55,000 nucleotides of DNA from Symbiodinium natans. Its lineage: Eukaryota > Sar > Dinophyceae > Suessiales > Symbiodiniaceae. This document shows positions 1 to 9,378 of the stretch, piece by piece; the first letter of the stretch is position 1, and the number at the start of each line of letters is the position of its first letter. The notes under the pieces are model-generated. The model ran no database searches and was not told the origin of the DNA. It was given only the letters and a program-made list of their open reading frames with translations. A program made the position numbers and the translations under genes. The stretch covers positions 639,736 to 694,735 of the forward strand of contig CAJNDS010001524.1 of NCBI GenBank assembly GCA_905221605.1. Reading direction: 5' to 3'.

Positions 1-52
1 ACACAAGACCTCAGTACTACAGAAGCCTTACTGTATACTTTAGCGCGCCCGT

Positions 53-482
53 TCACACCATGAAAGCTGCGAGATGTATCCTAGCGGTACATGCCCGAGC
101 TCCTTGCTTCTTCCCCACCTTGAACAGGATGAAGGCAACAACCCCCATGGCCACCACAACCACGACCACCACCACCTACGCTGAACTTGGCACCCTAGCA
201 AAAATCACTTTTTTCATCTGCTTCTCAGGAATTATGTGCCCAAAAACTAAAGAGCTGTTTCTTAGGAATTATAAAGCCCAAAAACGAAAGATGATTCCCA
301 AGTATCCCGAAGCCACGATCAGCACCGTCATTGTCACATCGCCGTTCTCGCCCGCGCTCTCAGCCGGGCACCAAAGGAGCTGAGCCTTCCTGGGTTGGGC
401 CCTTTTGAGCCCTTATTAAGAATATTTTATCAGGGGGCCGCTGAAAAAAAATATGGAAAATGCAAAAAAAAAAACACAAACA

Positions 483-516
<34 letters not shown>

Positions 517-1662
517 AAAAGCCAACCCAGCTGCTCGAAATCGTAGTCCCAGCGTGGTGTGAGGTCGACGTCGCAGTAGGGCGCATTCTTGGGAAACAGG
601 GCATCGACGGGCTCGGCCATACCAAAGAGCTCCTTGTCGATGATGGCTGCCTTGTTGACGGCGTGCATGATGACCTTTCGGAGGGTCAGATCATCGGTTG
701 GTGCCTTGTTTGCGTTCATGATGATCACGCGGTTCCTTTACTCGTCTTGGAACCTTAAAAAAATGGTTTTTTTGTTAATATCCTCTTGGGTTTTACATAA
801 ACAAAAAAAAAAACTCCAAAGGGGGATATAGGTTCTGGATGGCCGGACCCAGGAAGACCTGGAAGCTGGAGGAGTGTGCGGTGCGGATGGTGTTGAAGTC
901 TGCCGGCTCCAGCACGCCGGCGCCCATCACCGCGTCCAGGCTTCCATCTAACAGGGCCGCCATGACGGCAGCATGGCCCGAGTACTTCTTCACCTATACT
1001 CCCCTTAGAACCTTAACGTAAATAGTACGTTTAATACCCTCTTGGGTTTTATATAAACGAGAAATAGAAAAAACAACTCCCAAGGGGGATATAGTCACGA
1101 TGATCTGCGAAATCTGGGGCTCCCCTCGCCAGTAGTCCGCATGCTTGTCAAACCGGACATCTCCGTTTGGAAGCGTCTCAACGAACTTGAAAGGCCCGGT
1201 GCCCGAAACGCCCCGGACGCCGGCGCACGTGAGCGTCTCGCCGTTTCCCGTGATGCTGCCCCACCCGGCGTGGCAAGAGTTTTCTGTCATGGGATCTGTT
1301 GAGATGCCACTGGCAAACATGGCCGGGGAGAGCATGCGCAGAGGGCGGATATACGTGAGCTCTTGCAGCAGAGGATAGTACTTGTCCTTCGTGAATAGCA
1401 CGAACTCATACGTCCCTGCACAGCTCCATGAAGACACCTGCAACGGCAAGTCGTACCAACCGTGATAGTCTCCTGAACGGCTTCTGGCTTCCCCCCCCCC
1501 CCCCGCGAGGTGCCTTTATGGGAGGGTCCCAACGAGGAGGAGAAGGGAACCCCCAAATTGAGAAGCTGCGAATTCACGGTCTAGAGCTTAGCGTTCAGGA
1601 CCTGCATACGGTATAAATAAGTGTGTATACACATCTATATATATATATATACATATATATGC

Positions 1663-1693
<31 letters not shown>

Positions 1694-3529
1694 CACATGC
1701 TTATCTTTGTTTGATGAAAGTCATATGTATATGTAAACCTTCAAAAATGAAAAGCCTTTGCATGAGTCTCCTTCATGTCCACTACAGTAGACTGCCATCA
1801 TGGAATACTCTACAACTGCATGGTCTAGAGTAGCATCAGAAAACTACAGAATGAATCCCTTGCAATTGTGCTGATCTTGCGTTTCCCTTCGGCTTTTACT
1901 CTGGATACGAACTTTTTTGAACGCACTTTCACTTGAAGCCCTTCCTGTGGTCAGCGGCTTGGCGAGAACGTGATCGAAGTTCAGCTTGGCAACCGTGCAA
2001 TTCCAGTCGGAACCATCGTGGAATTTCACGTTCTGCTTGAGCGCGAACCGATACCTTAGCCAGTGAAAAAAACCCAATCTTGTTGTGTCTGTGGGCTTTC
2101 TGTCCTGCACGGCCCAACACCTTGGATCCTGGATTCTTGGTGCGGGGGATCTAGGCGTGCTTTTGGCTGAAGGAGACATAGGTGTTTGCCTGTCGGCCGA
2201 AGTCTTCAGCTTTTCTTATAACCTTCGACCACGCCCCCCCCCGCCCTCAAGGCCGCCCAAAGGCTCCTGCCCTCCTCCAGACAGGTCGGTGACCGTCCAG
2301 GACTCCGCCAGCGCCGGCTCTCTCACTCCACCTGCCGTGTCACAGACTGGAAGGTCGGTAATATAGGGGCCCTTAGTAACCAGAAGAGGTTTTCTTGTCT
2401 TGTTTTTTTGTTGTTGGGGGGGGGGGGGGGTATTATAGAATCATTACCAAGGGACCATAAGGGAAGACTACTAGAAATATTTTCCGGCACCTATGGTAGA
2501 CCTGCATAAACGGAAGTCTCTCTCGAAGCAAAGGATTCACGGGGCCACGTGGGAACTACCAGGATGCAAGGGTCCATCGTTTAGGGGTTTAGGGTTTAGG
2601 GTTTAGGGTTTAGGGGTTTAGGGTTTAGGGTTAAGGGTTTAGGGTTGCATGACATATGGTCAGTTCTCAAATTTAGAGTCCACAATAGGGGGGCGCTTAG
2701 CAATAAGGACCCCAAAGGCACCATAAAAGTTAGAGAAGTCATGAAGTGGCAACATGCTTGGCGCACAAACCTGAAGCTCAAGGATGCTCATGTACCATGT
2801 ACAAGATCGGCTCTCTAGGCCTGGGCCGTAGGTGAGCAGACCCTCGTACACCCAGTTGTTGGCAAAGAACTCGTTGGGACGGTATGTATGAGGATCCAGG
2901 CGCCCCACGGTATCGAAGAGCCCAGTCTGTGCGCCCGGGGCAACAGTTATGGTGGAGCTTCCGGACAGAGTTCGCAAGGTGTGAACGGGATAGTCGAACT
3001 GCTGCTGTCCCGCCACATACCCAGCCAGACGGTTGCTCAAGACTGTCGGGATGCGTTTTCCAGAGAATGGGAGGTCGATGGCTTGTTGATGGGTTGCTGT
3101 CAAGATCTCCTTCCATTTCTGCTCTCGCTGCACAAGGTTTTCTTCCAGAAGCACGTCCGAAACCTTCGTCGTCAGCTGATCTTGCGTCATCGGGGCCTGC
3201 AGGCCCTTGAGCGCGCTGAAGTGAGCCTCGTCGGGCGACTTCCAAGCTGCGGCAAAACTGTGGGGGTCGTAGGGGGGGCCCCACGTTTCCGAGAAGCAGA
3301 GGTTGAAGTTGCCCGACGTCATGTTGGAGTTGAAGTCGTCCTTGCTCAGAAAGCGGGTTGCCACGCTGATGCCCAGCTTTGCGAGATCTGACCGGACGTC
3401 ATCTTCCAAAGACGCAAGGAGGGCATCGCCCTCCACCACTATGAAGTCGAGCTCTGCAGATTTGCAAGCCGAAAGGGCTTCCCGAACGTGTCCCAAGATG
3501 AGGAGGACCTGCAACAGAGGCGCCCACAT
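53..3529 (-). CDS. Membrane-anchored, circularly permuted NikA/SBP_bac_5-like solute-binding protein (multi-exon)
   Basis: Exons read on the minus strand: about 2812-3529, 2271-2320, 1945-2054, 1099-1472, 836-993, 531-735, about 317-355 and 53-175. The product starts with a hydrophobic leader (MWAPLLQVLLILGHVREA), then the C-terminal part of a nickel/oligopeptide-type periplasmic binding protein (FSETWGPPYDPHSF), then directly that family's N-terminal part (GRLDPHTYRPNEFFANN, EPALAESWT, VKFHDGSDWN, YYPLLQEL, GTGPFKFVE, NANKAPTDDLTLRK). It ends in one membrane helix containing eight valines, then KVGKKQ and a stop at 53-55. Bacterial homologues bind Ni, haem or peptides outside the cell for an ABC importer. 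Here I infer a secreted or surface domain held by a C-terminal anchor. The order is permuted relative to NikA, unless an upstream tandem copy was lost. The leader start is my choice; the exon ends near 2812, 531 and 355 are uncertain. Confidence 0.8.
478..514. repeat. (CA)n microsatellite in SBP-gene intron
   Basis: An uninterrupted CA/TG dinucleotide run lies in the intron downstream of the exon ending near 531. Short ORFs that read it as Thr-His or Cys-Val repeats are artefacts. Confidence 0.9.
736..835 (-). mobile_element. Introner-like intron, copy B
   Basis: This 100-nt intron of the SBP gene begins (sense) GAACCTATATCCCCC and ends CGAGTAAAG, with GAACC repeated at the start of the next exon, so the donor is GA rather than GT. 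It shares CTATATCCCCCTT, GTAAAACCCAAGAGG and TTAAGGTTC with the intron at 994-1098. Splicing here restores the reading frame across IQN and RVIIMNANK. Confidence 0.75.
994..1098 (-). mobile_element. Introner-like intron, copy A
   Basis: This 105-nt intron of the SBP gene reads GTGACTATATCCCCC at its sense 5' end and CTAAGGGGAGTATAG at its 3' end. The two ends are imperfect inverted repeats. The tetramer GTGA flanks the element, once as the first four intron bases and once at the start of the next exon, like a target-site duplication. Its middle contains TATAAAACCCAAGAGGG. It is homologous along its length to the next intron of the same gene (736-835). Confidence 0.75.
1636..1694. repeat. (AT)n/(ATATAC)n microsatellite
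   Basis: A TA-rich tract in the intron between the exons at 1099-1472 and 1945-2054 of the SBP gene. No coding signal. Confidence 0.85.
2581..2646 (+). repeat. Interstitial telomere-type array (TTTAGGG/TTTAGGGG)
   Basis: About nine tandem units in the first intron of the SBP gene. On the sense (minus) strand they read CCCTAAA. Confidence 0.9.
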
Positions 3530-4161
3530 TGCAAACGACGCTGGAGACAGGTCCCAGGAACCTTTGCCAATGAGGCTTGAGCCTTCAGGGTCTTGCAAAC
3601 CACAAGCAGCACTCTACCCAAAACACTCATGCGCCCATGGTTTTGGGTCAGGGATTGCAGCCGGTGCAGTTGTAAGCTGTGGCAGCCAGTCGCAGTCTTG
3701 CATCATGCAATCATGCCTGACACTGCATTCTTTCCCTCGGATCGAGGAGGCGCGTGTTTGCCAAAGAGGCTGCTTAAATCAAATTTTGTACACAAACGGC
3801 AACAGTTTGTCGTGCTTGGGGTTTCGACAGAGGAGCGTCGAATTCTCGACTGGTATCGGGGTTTCTTCCCAGCATGCTCAAGAAGCCTAAACGCAAGATC
3901 CCGCTTCTCTCCCACACATGATCCCCTTAAACCAAAACAAGGGAAACTATGAAGAGATCCCAAGGGCCTACCTGGTTACCAAAAAGGGCCTTAATACTTG
4001 CAACAGGTTTCTTCTTATGAGTTTCTGCTTTTTTTTTTTTTTTTTGGGGGGGGGGGGGGGGGGGGAGGGGGGGGGGTGTGATCGTGTAATTACAAGGGGG
4101 CCATAAGGGACTACTGTTAGTAGCCATTCTGACCCCCATGCTACCACGCTGTTCGGCCGAC
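3530..4161. other. Spacer between SBP gene and ferredoxin gene
   Basis: No conserved coding signal. The stretch contains a T17/G32-type homopolymer block near 4030-4078. It probably holds the ferredoxin 3' UTR and the SBP-gene 5' flank. No promoter element could be recognised. Confidence 0.5.
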
Positions 4162-7100
4162 TCACTCGAACGGAATGAAGTCGAACCTGGGAGGAAGCGG
4201 GCGGCTGTGTGGAGGGGATGTTGGCAGCTCTTGAGGTTGCCCCCCGGGGTCTATTTTCGGTGGGTTTAGGGTTTAGGGTTTAGGGCTTGGGGTTTAGGGT
4301 TTAGGGTTTAGGGCTTAGGGTTTAGGGTTTAGGATTTAGGGTTGAGTCAAAGAGCGGGAAACCGTATACCCCCCCCCCAAAAAGCCCAAAAGCGACCCAA
4401 AACATGACCAGCGGCATGTTGTTGGCACCGCCAGGAATTCGCACCGTCATGCCCTCCAGCGCGGGCCTCAACTTTGGGTTTAGGATTTAGGGTTTAGGGT
4501 TTCGGGTTTCGGATACAGGGTTTAGGGTTTAGGGTTTAGGGTTTAGGGTTTAGGGTTTCGGGTTTCGGGTTTAGGGTTTAGGGTTTAGGGATTATACAAG
4601 GGATATATAGGGGTTGTATAGGGGAATAAGATTCAGGGTCCCTTCGAGTCCCCCTCCTTATAGCGGCTTTCGAGCCTTTAGCCCTCCAAACCCTAAACCC
4701 TAAACCCTAAACCCTAAACCCTAAACCCTAAACCCTAAACCCTAAACCCTAAACCCTAAACCCTAAACCCTAAACCCTAGACCCTAGACCCTAAACCCTA
4801 AACCCTAAACCCTACACTGCGCAACAAACGGCAGCAAGAGCCTGAAGGCATATGCCTTCCGACCCACACGCAAAACCCGAATGAAGCTCAGACACAACGC
4901 ACGAAACTTGACTTTAGGGTTTAGGGTTTAGGGTTTAGGGTGTAGGGTGTAGGGTGTAGGGTGTAGGGTGTAGGGTGTAGGGTGTAGGGTGTAGGGTGTA
5001 GGGGTGGTTTAGGGTTGGGCTTCTCATGGCTTCGTGGTCCTTCGCGTTTAAGACAGGGTGGGATATCCTAGAAACCCTACCAACCCTACACACCCTACCT
5101 ACCCTGTGAGCCACATGAACCCTTTCAACCCCGTGAACCCTCTCAACCCACATGAAGCCTATAAACCCGACAAACCCTAGAAATCCTGTAACCCCTATAA
5201 ACCCTATAAACCCTGTAAGCCCCATAACCCTATAAACCCTATAAACCCCATAAACCCTGTAAACCCTACAAACCCTGTAAACCCTATAAACCCTGCAAAC
5301 CCTATAAACCCTATAAACCCTGCAAACCCTATGAACCCTATGAAACCTATGTCCTATGAACCCACTTAACCTTACTTGTCCAGTAACCTGGGTGGAATTA
5401 AAAGTACAAGGGGATTTTCAGGGATTATAAGGGGATTTTAGGGGATTCTATTACCCCCAAAAAGGTTATAAAGGCTACCTGCTCCACAATTCGGTAACCC
5501 TCAAGGCCGGGCCGGGGCGCGTCAGCCGCAGCTGGCAGCCCAGGCGGGAGGTCTCCTGGGGCTCAAAGGCCAGCTCCAACATGTCCTGGGGCATTTAAGG
5601 AGATGGCTTGTAAGGATGCCCGAGAAGATGCTTTAAGGGCCCGCCTTATGGGATGCCTAAATACATAAACCCTAAGGTCTGCAGGGTTTGAGGCAAAGTT
5701 TAGGCCGTTTCGGCGGGGTCTGGTTGCCTCTTCAACGTTCTGGAGTGCAGAAACAGAAGAGTTCCCAAAGACGTGTTGGGGCATCGCGGGGCCACACTCT
5801 CCCGGGCCCTGCAGCTGGGTCTCGGGACTTCCCTTCTTTTTATTTAGGACATATGAGGCCCGACGGGCGAAAAATGAAACCAGCTCCGAAGCGAAGTGGC
5901 GGTCCCTTGCCCGAAGCCTCCAAAGCATGCTGACCATCAAGGTCCTGCTCGGCATCGTCTGGAGGCCCTGGTCAACAGGGTGCCGTGGGCCAGCAGGCTT
6001 GGCAAGATCGAAACCATGACCCTGAACCACGACAGCTTCAAAGAAGACGATTGTTGGGCGGATTCCGGAGTTTCAAGTCAGTGGAGCAAATCGCGCGCAA
6101 GTGCGAATACCGACCCCACACATGCGGGGCTTCGGGCCATTTCTGGAAACATGAACTGCGACACACTTTTTGCCTTCGGGCTGGCATGGTGCAACAGCCC
6201 AACATGGCAGAACGATGGCCCACCCGTTCTTCAAGCGCGCGCGCACGCGCGCGCGCGTTGCGGCCCTCAAGTGGCACCAAGCAGCACCAGGAGGGATCCC
6301 CAGCTCCTGCTACTGAACCTCTAAACGCCCTAAGAATCCCCGTCCCGAGAAATCTACCCCAAGCCCGAAACCCGAAAACGATGCCAACGCCACACGGCTC
6401 TCAAACCACGGCCCTGGTAGGGCCTGCCGTCTTGAAGGACGCATCGTCCTGGTCGGGAGGTTCATTGCGGAGACCAGCCCCCTCCCCAGTTGCGCAACCA
6501 GGGGCACTTGCCGGGTTTGAGGGTTTCGGCTTTCGGTTCTGGGGTTCAGGGTTTAAGGTGCCGGGTTCCGGGTTTAGTTTCGAGTGCACTTCCCAGAACA
6601 TGTTGCTTGAACCCCTGGAGTTGTTAAACCAGGGCCCTAACCTCATCGGGTTTAGGATTTAGGGTTCAGGGTTTTAGGGTTTAGGATTTAGGGTTCGGGG
6701 TTTTAGGGTGTAGGGTTTAGGGTTTAGGGTTTAGGGTTTAGGGTTTAGGGTTTAGGGTTTAGGGTTTAGGGAGCACCAAAACTGCTTCAAAGCCAGGGCC
6801 GCCGCCAGGTAGACGTGGCAGGTCGAGCACGCCATGACCCCGCTGCAGGCGCACTCGATGTACTCCTGCTGCTGATTTGTTGGGTTCTTAAGGGAGGGGG
6901 GTGTTTAAGCTTTAGGGTTTAGGGTTTAGGGTTTAGGGTTTAGGGTTTAGGGTTTAGGGTTTAGGGTTTAGGGTTTAGGGTTTAGGGTTTAGGGTTTAGG
7001 GTTTAGGGTTTAGCATAGGGTTCTTTAGGGACGGGGAGGTTCAAGGCGGGGAAGCAACCCAAGGTTCCCCAATATTCCCCACTACTCCCTGAGGCTCCCG

Positions 7101-7592
7101 AAGCTTCCCTAAGGCTCCCCACCTACACCCCATGAACCCCCCCTCCCTTGCTTATTGTTAGGGTTTAGGGTTTAGGGTTTAGGGTTTAGGGTTTAGGATC
7201 CCCTTAAGAACCCTCTACGTTGATTGTTGCTTGTTGTTAGGGTTTGGGGCTTGGATTGCTTTGTTCATGCAATCGCAAACAGGGTATGTGTGTTTTTACG
7301 GGCATCATTTAAGATTTCAAGGGCTTTGCGGGATGTTGGGGATGGGGGGGGAGAAATCCAAGCACAGCACCTACAGCTGCCAAGCTTTATAACCCCCTAA
7401 TCCGAACGCAAGCCAACAAACAAAGATCGCAAACCCTCAGCCCTAAACCCTCAACCCTCAACCCTAAACCCTAAACCCTAAACCCTAAACCCTAAACCCT
7501 GAAGCCGAAGTTGCCGCCCCCCCCCCGGAACAAAAAGAGGGGGGGTCCGCCAGGAGCGAGGCCCCTTCGCCGCGGCCGTGCTCGGCGATCTC
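4162..7592 (-). CDS. Mitochondrial-type [2Fe-2S] ferredoxin (adrenodoxin family), 5' end not located
   Basis: Exons on the minus strand: 7548-7592 (EIAEHGRGEGASLLA), about 6800-6865 (EYIECACSGVMACSTCHVYL), 6449-6481 (GLRNEPPDQ), 5499-5585 (DMLELAFEP, then SRLGCQLRLT), 4409-4453 (GMTVRIPGGANNMPL) and probably 4162-4187 (FDFIPFE, stop). The cysteines of C-x5-C-x2-C plus the late cysteine in RLGCQ are the cluster ligands of adrenodoxin-type ferredoxins, which carry electrons to cytochromes P450 or to Fe-S cluster assembly. A piece of about ten residues between SLLA and EYIEC is missing from my model, and no transit-peptide exon was found. The last exon is the least certain. Introns of several hundred bases, filled with telomere-type repeats, separate exons as short as 33 nt. 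Confidence 0.82.
4261..4345 (+). repeat. TTTAGGG array in ferredoxin intron
   Basis: About a dozen units with GCTTAGGG and GATTTAGGG variants, lying between the last two predicted ferredoxin exons. Confidence 0.9.
4479..4592 (+). repeat. TTTAGGG array with TTTCGGG variants
   Basis: The array sits just upstream (sense direction) of the ferredoxin exon at 4409-4453. On the sense strand it reads CCCTAAA up to about 25 bases before the acceptor. Confidence 0.9.
4686..4815 (-). repeat. CCCTAAA array, inverted relative to 4479-4592
   Basis: About 18 near-perfect units in the same ferredoxin intron as the opposite-oriented array at 4479-4592. The pair could form a long hairpin in the transcript. 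The spacer between them (4593-4685) is AT-rich with ATATAG and GGGGTTGTAT motifs. Confidence 0.9.
4912..5004 (+). repeat. TTTAGGG array grading into a homogeneous TGTAGGG block
   Basis: Four TTTAGGG units are followed by about ten TGTAGGG units, so a one-base variant has spread locally. Confidence 0.9.
5070..5365 (-). repeat. Degenerate CCCTATAAA / CCCTGTAAA nonamer array
   Basis: Nearly 300 bases of 9-mer units (TTTATAGGG on the other strand). It looks like a TTTAGGG derivative with a two-base insertion. It lies in the long ferredoxin intron. Confidence 0.85.
5590..6440. other. Intron sequence of the ferredoxin gene, no telomeric repeats
   Basis: Open frames occur on both strands (for example a plus-strand frame at 5896-6324) but none shows a recognisable family. 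A CG-rich purine/pyrimidine alternation at 6235-6260 (GCGCGC run) could adopt an unusual structure. I treat the stretch as intronic. Confidence 0.4.
6655..6772 (+). repeat. TTTAGGG array
   Basis: About 16 units directly downstream (sense) of the ferredoxin cysteine-cluster exon. Confidence 0.9.
6906..7016 (+). repeat. TTTAGGG array
   Basis: About 15 perfect units some 40 bases upstream (sense) of the acceptor of the exon at about 6800-6865. The intron also has the reverse orientation (CCCTAAA on plus) at 7440-7500, so its two ends are complementary. Confidence 0.92.
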
Positions 7593-7634
7593 CTGGCCCG
7601 TTCCGTTCGTGGCCGGGGTCGAGGAACCAGAGGG

Positions 7635-7808
7635 GGTTTAGGGTTTATAGGGTTTCGGGCTTCGGGTTTAGGGTTTAGGGTTTAGGGTTTAGGGTTTAGG
7701 GTTTAGGGTTTAGGGTTTAGGGTTTTAGGGTTCAGGGTTTAGGGTTTATTCTTTAGGGTTTAGGGTTTAGGGTTTAGGGTTTAGGGGTTAGGGTTTAGGG
7801 CTTAGGGC
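7635..7808 (+). repeat. TTTAGGG array with interruptions
   Basis: Over 20 units in three blocks, upstream (sense) of the ferredoxin exon at 7548-7592. Confidence 0.9.
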
Positions 7809-7809
7809 C

Positions 7810-9370
7810 CCCTGTGGGCTATAGAGGTCGGCACGCTGAAATTCAGGACTCCCAACAAGAACCCTGAGTGAGAGAACCGGCTACATGAGGCCCCCAAAAG
7901 GCTTCAGGAAGACGACAGCTGGCCCACGAACCCTGGCCCGGAACCCACCTCGTAGCCACTTTTTTCCCGCTTCTTGGTGCTTCTCACATTCCGCGGTCTT
8001 TCTTCGCAACAGACGCTGGTGAGACGGGCCCGGCGGGGGGGCTTCTGATGGCTGAGACTTGGGTGTCGAACCCTAAACCCTCAACCCTAAACTCTAAACC
8101 CTAAACCCTAAACCCTGCAAACCCTAGACCTTTCTTAGTCCCTTCAGGGTCGGGGCTTCCGGGGCTTTCCATTTTTCTTGGGGGCCAATTCTGATCCGAA
8201 GCCCACACGCCGCTTTCTTGCAGATGTCAGGGGCGGGCGCAAGGGCCGTAATCCCCAGGGCGGGATTCGATGTGCTTGGGGCATTCGTTTTTTCTCTGCT
8301 GCTTAGGGGTTCTAAAGGAACCCAGAACCCCAAAAAAGCTTAAAGCTAGCGCTGGGCCTCATAGGATTTGGGAAGAACCGTGCCCTCAACCCCATACTTG
8401 CCTGAGGTCTCTAGGCCCCAAAAATGCTTTGAGAATTTGGGCCCTCCTTCCAGTGACCCGGCCCTGGTCTAATATCACACACCCTCTAGACCCAGGAGTA
8501 ACCTAGGAAGAACAAGGGTGCCCTTCTTGGCTTAAAGGGCCTGTAAGGGAATCCTAAACGCGAAAAAAAAATGAATAAGGGCCTACTCTGGGTCTGCGGA
8601 TAGGAGCCCTAGTGCGTGCTTTACCTTTGGGGGATTAAAGGCTAACCTTTGGGATTACAAGGGGACTATGTTTCCCCAAAAAGGTTAAAGGTTCCCTACT
8701 CTGCTTCTTGGTGTGAGGGTACTCTGGAACTGCGGGGCTTGAGTCTGACTTGTGCTGCCCCTCCGAGTGCTTGTCACTCAACGACTCAACGCATGCCAGG
8801 AAAGTTTTGGAACGCCTCTCGGTGCCTGCATCGCCACATGCGCCACGGACGGGAATGCAAATCTGTTAAGCCCCTAAACCCGAAAAACAAACCCTAAACC
8901 CTAAACCCTAAACCCTAAACCCTAAACCCTAAACCCTAAACCCTAAACCCTAAACCCTAAACCCTAAACCCTAAACCCTAAACCCTAAACCCTAAACCCT
9001 AAACCCTATCCTAGAGGCTTAGGGCTTGTGGTTTCGGGTTTAGGGTGTGGAGTTCAGGGCCAACTTGGACACTAATGAGCCTTGAAGCAGACACTTCAAC
9101 CCCCAAAAACCCAGACATACAACTCACTGCTGGGATGTGCCCCCTCATGGCCCCTATATGGGAAGCCTTGTGCTCTAAGGGGAAAACCCCCACCTATTCG
9201 TCAACCCTAAAACCCCCAAGCTTTCAGCATTTCAGCAAGGGCTTTGGAAATCAGGTGCCCTAGAAAGAGTCTCTTGAAAGGCCTAGAGGCCTAGAGTAGG
9301 AGGCATATTAAGGACCCCATAAGTCCTGAACTCCGTTCTTCAGAAGCTCGTAAGAAAAGCCCTGGGTTGG
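7810..9370. other. Repeat-rich stretch with no confident gene
   Basis: Short open frames at 8124-8333 (minus) and 8649-8897 (plus) show no recognisable domain. The stretch should contain the ferredoxin 5' exons and the 3' exons of the membrane-protein gene, but I could not identify either. CCCTAAA arrays lie at 8068-8117 and 8890-9008. Confidence 0.4.
8890..9008 (-). repeat. CCCTAAA array
   Basis: About 17 perfect tandem units, one of the longest uninterrupted arrays in the window. Confidence 0.93.
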
Positions 9371-9378
9371 CCCTTGGC

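Noticed and set aside
60-383. Plus-strand ORF with a Thr8 run at the left edge
   Set aside because: It is the antisense of the last two exons of the SBP gene, where the same bases encode the valine-rich membrane helix.
53-3529. Bacterial contamination because of the NikA-like domain
   Set aside because: The coding sequence is split by introns with GT/GA donors and introner-like features, ends in a eukaryote-style anchor and sits beside dinoflagellate genes.
4686-4815. A true chromosome end
   Set aside because: Arrays occur dozens of times, in both orientations, with genes on both sides, so they are interstitial.
5896-6662. Plus-strand ORFs of 142 and 225 residues within the ferredoxin gene
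   Set aside because: They overlap each other and the ferredoxin exon at 6449-6481, run into telomere repeats and show no recognisable domain.
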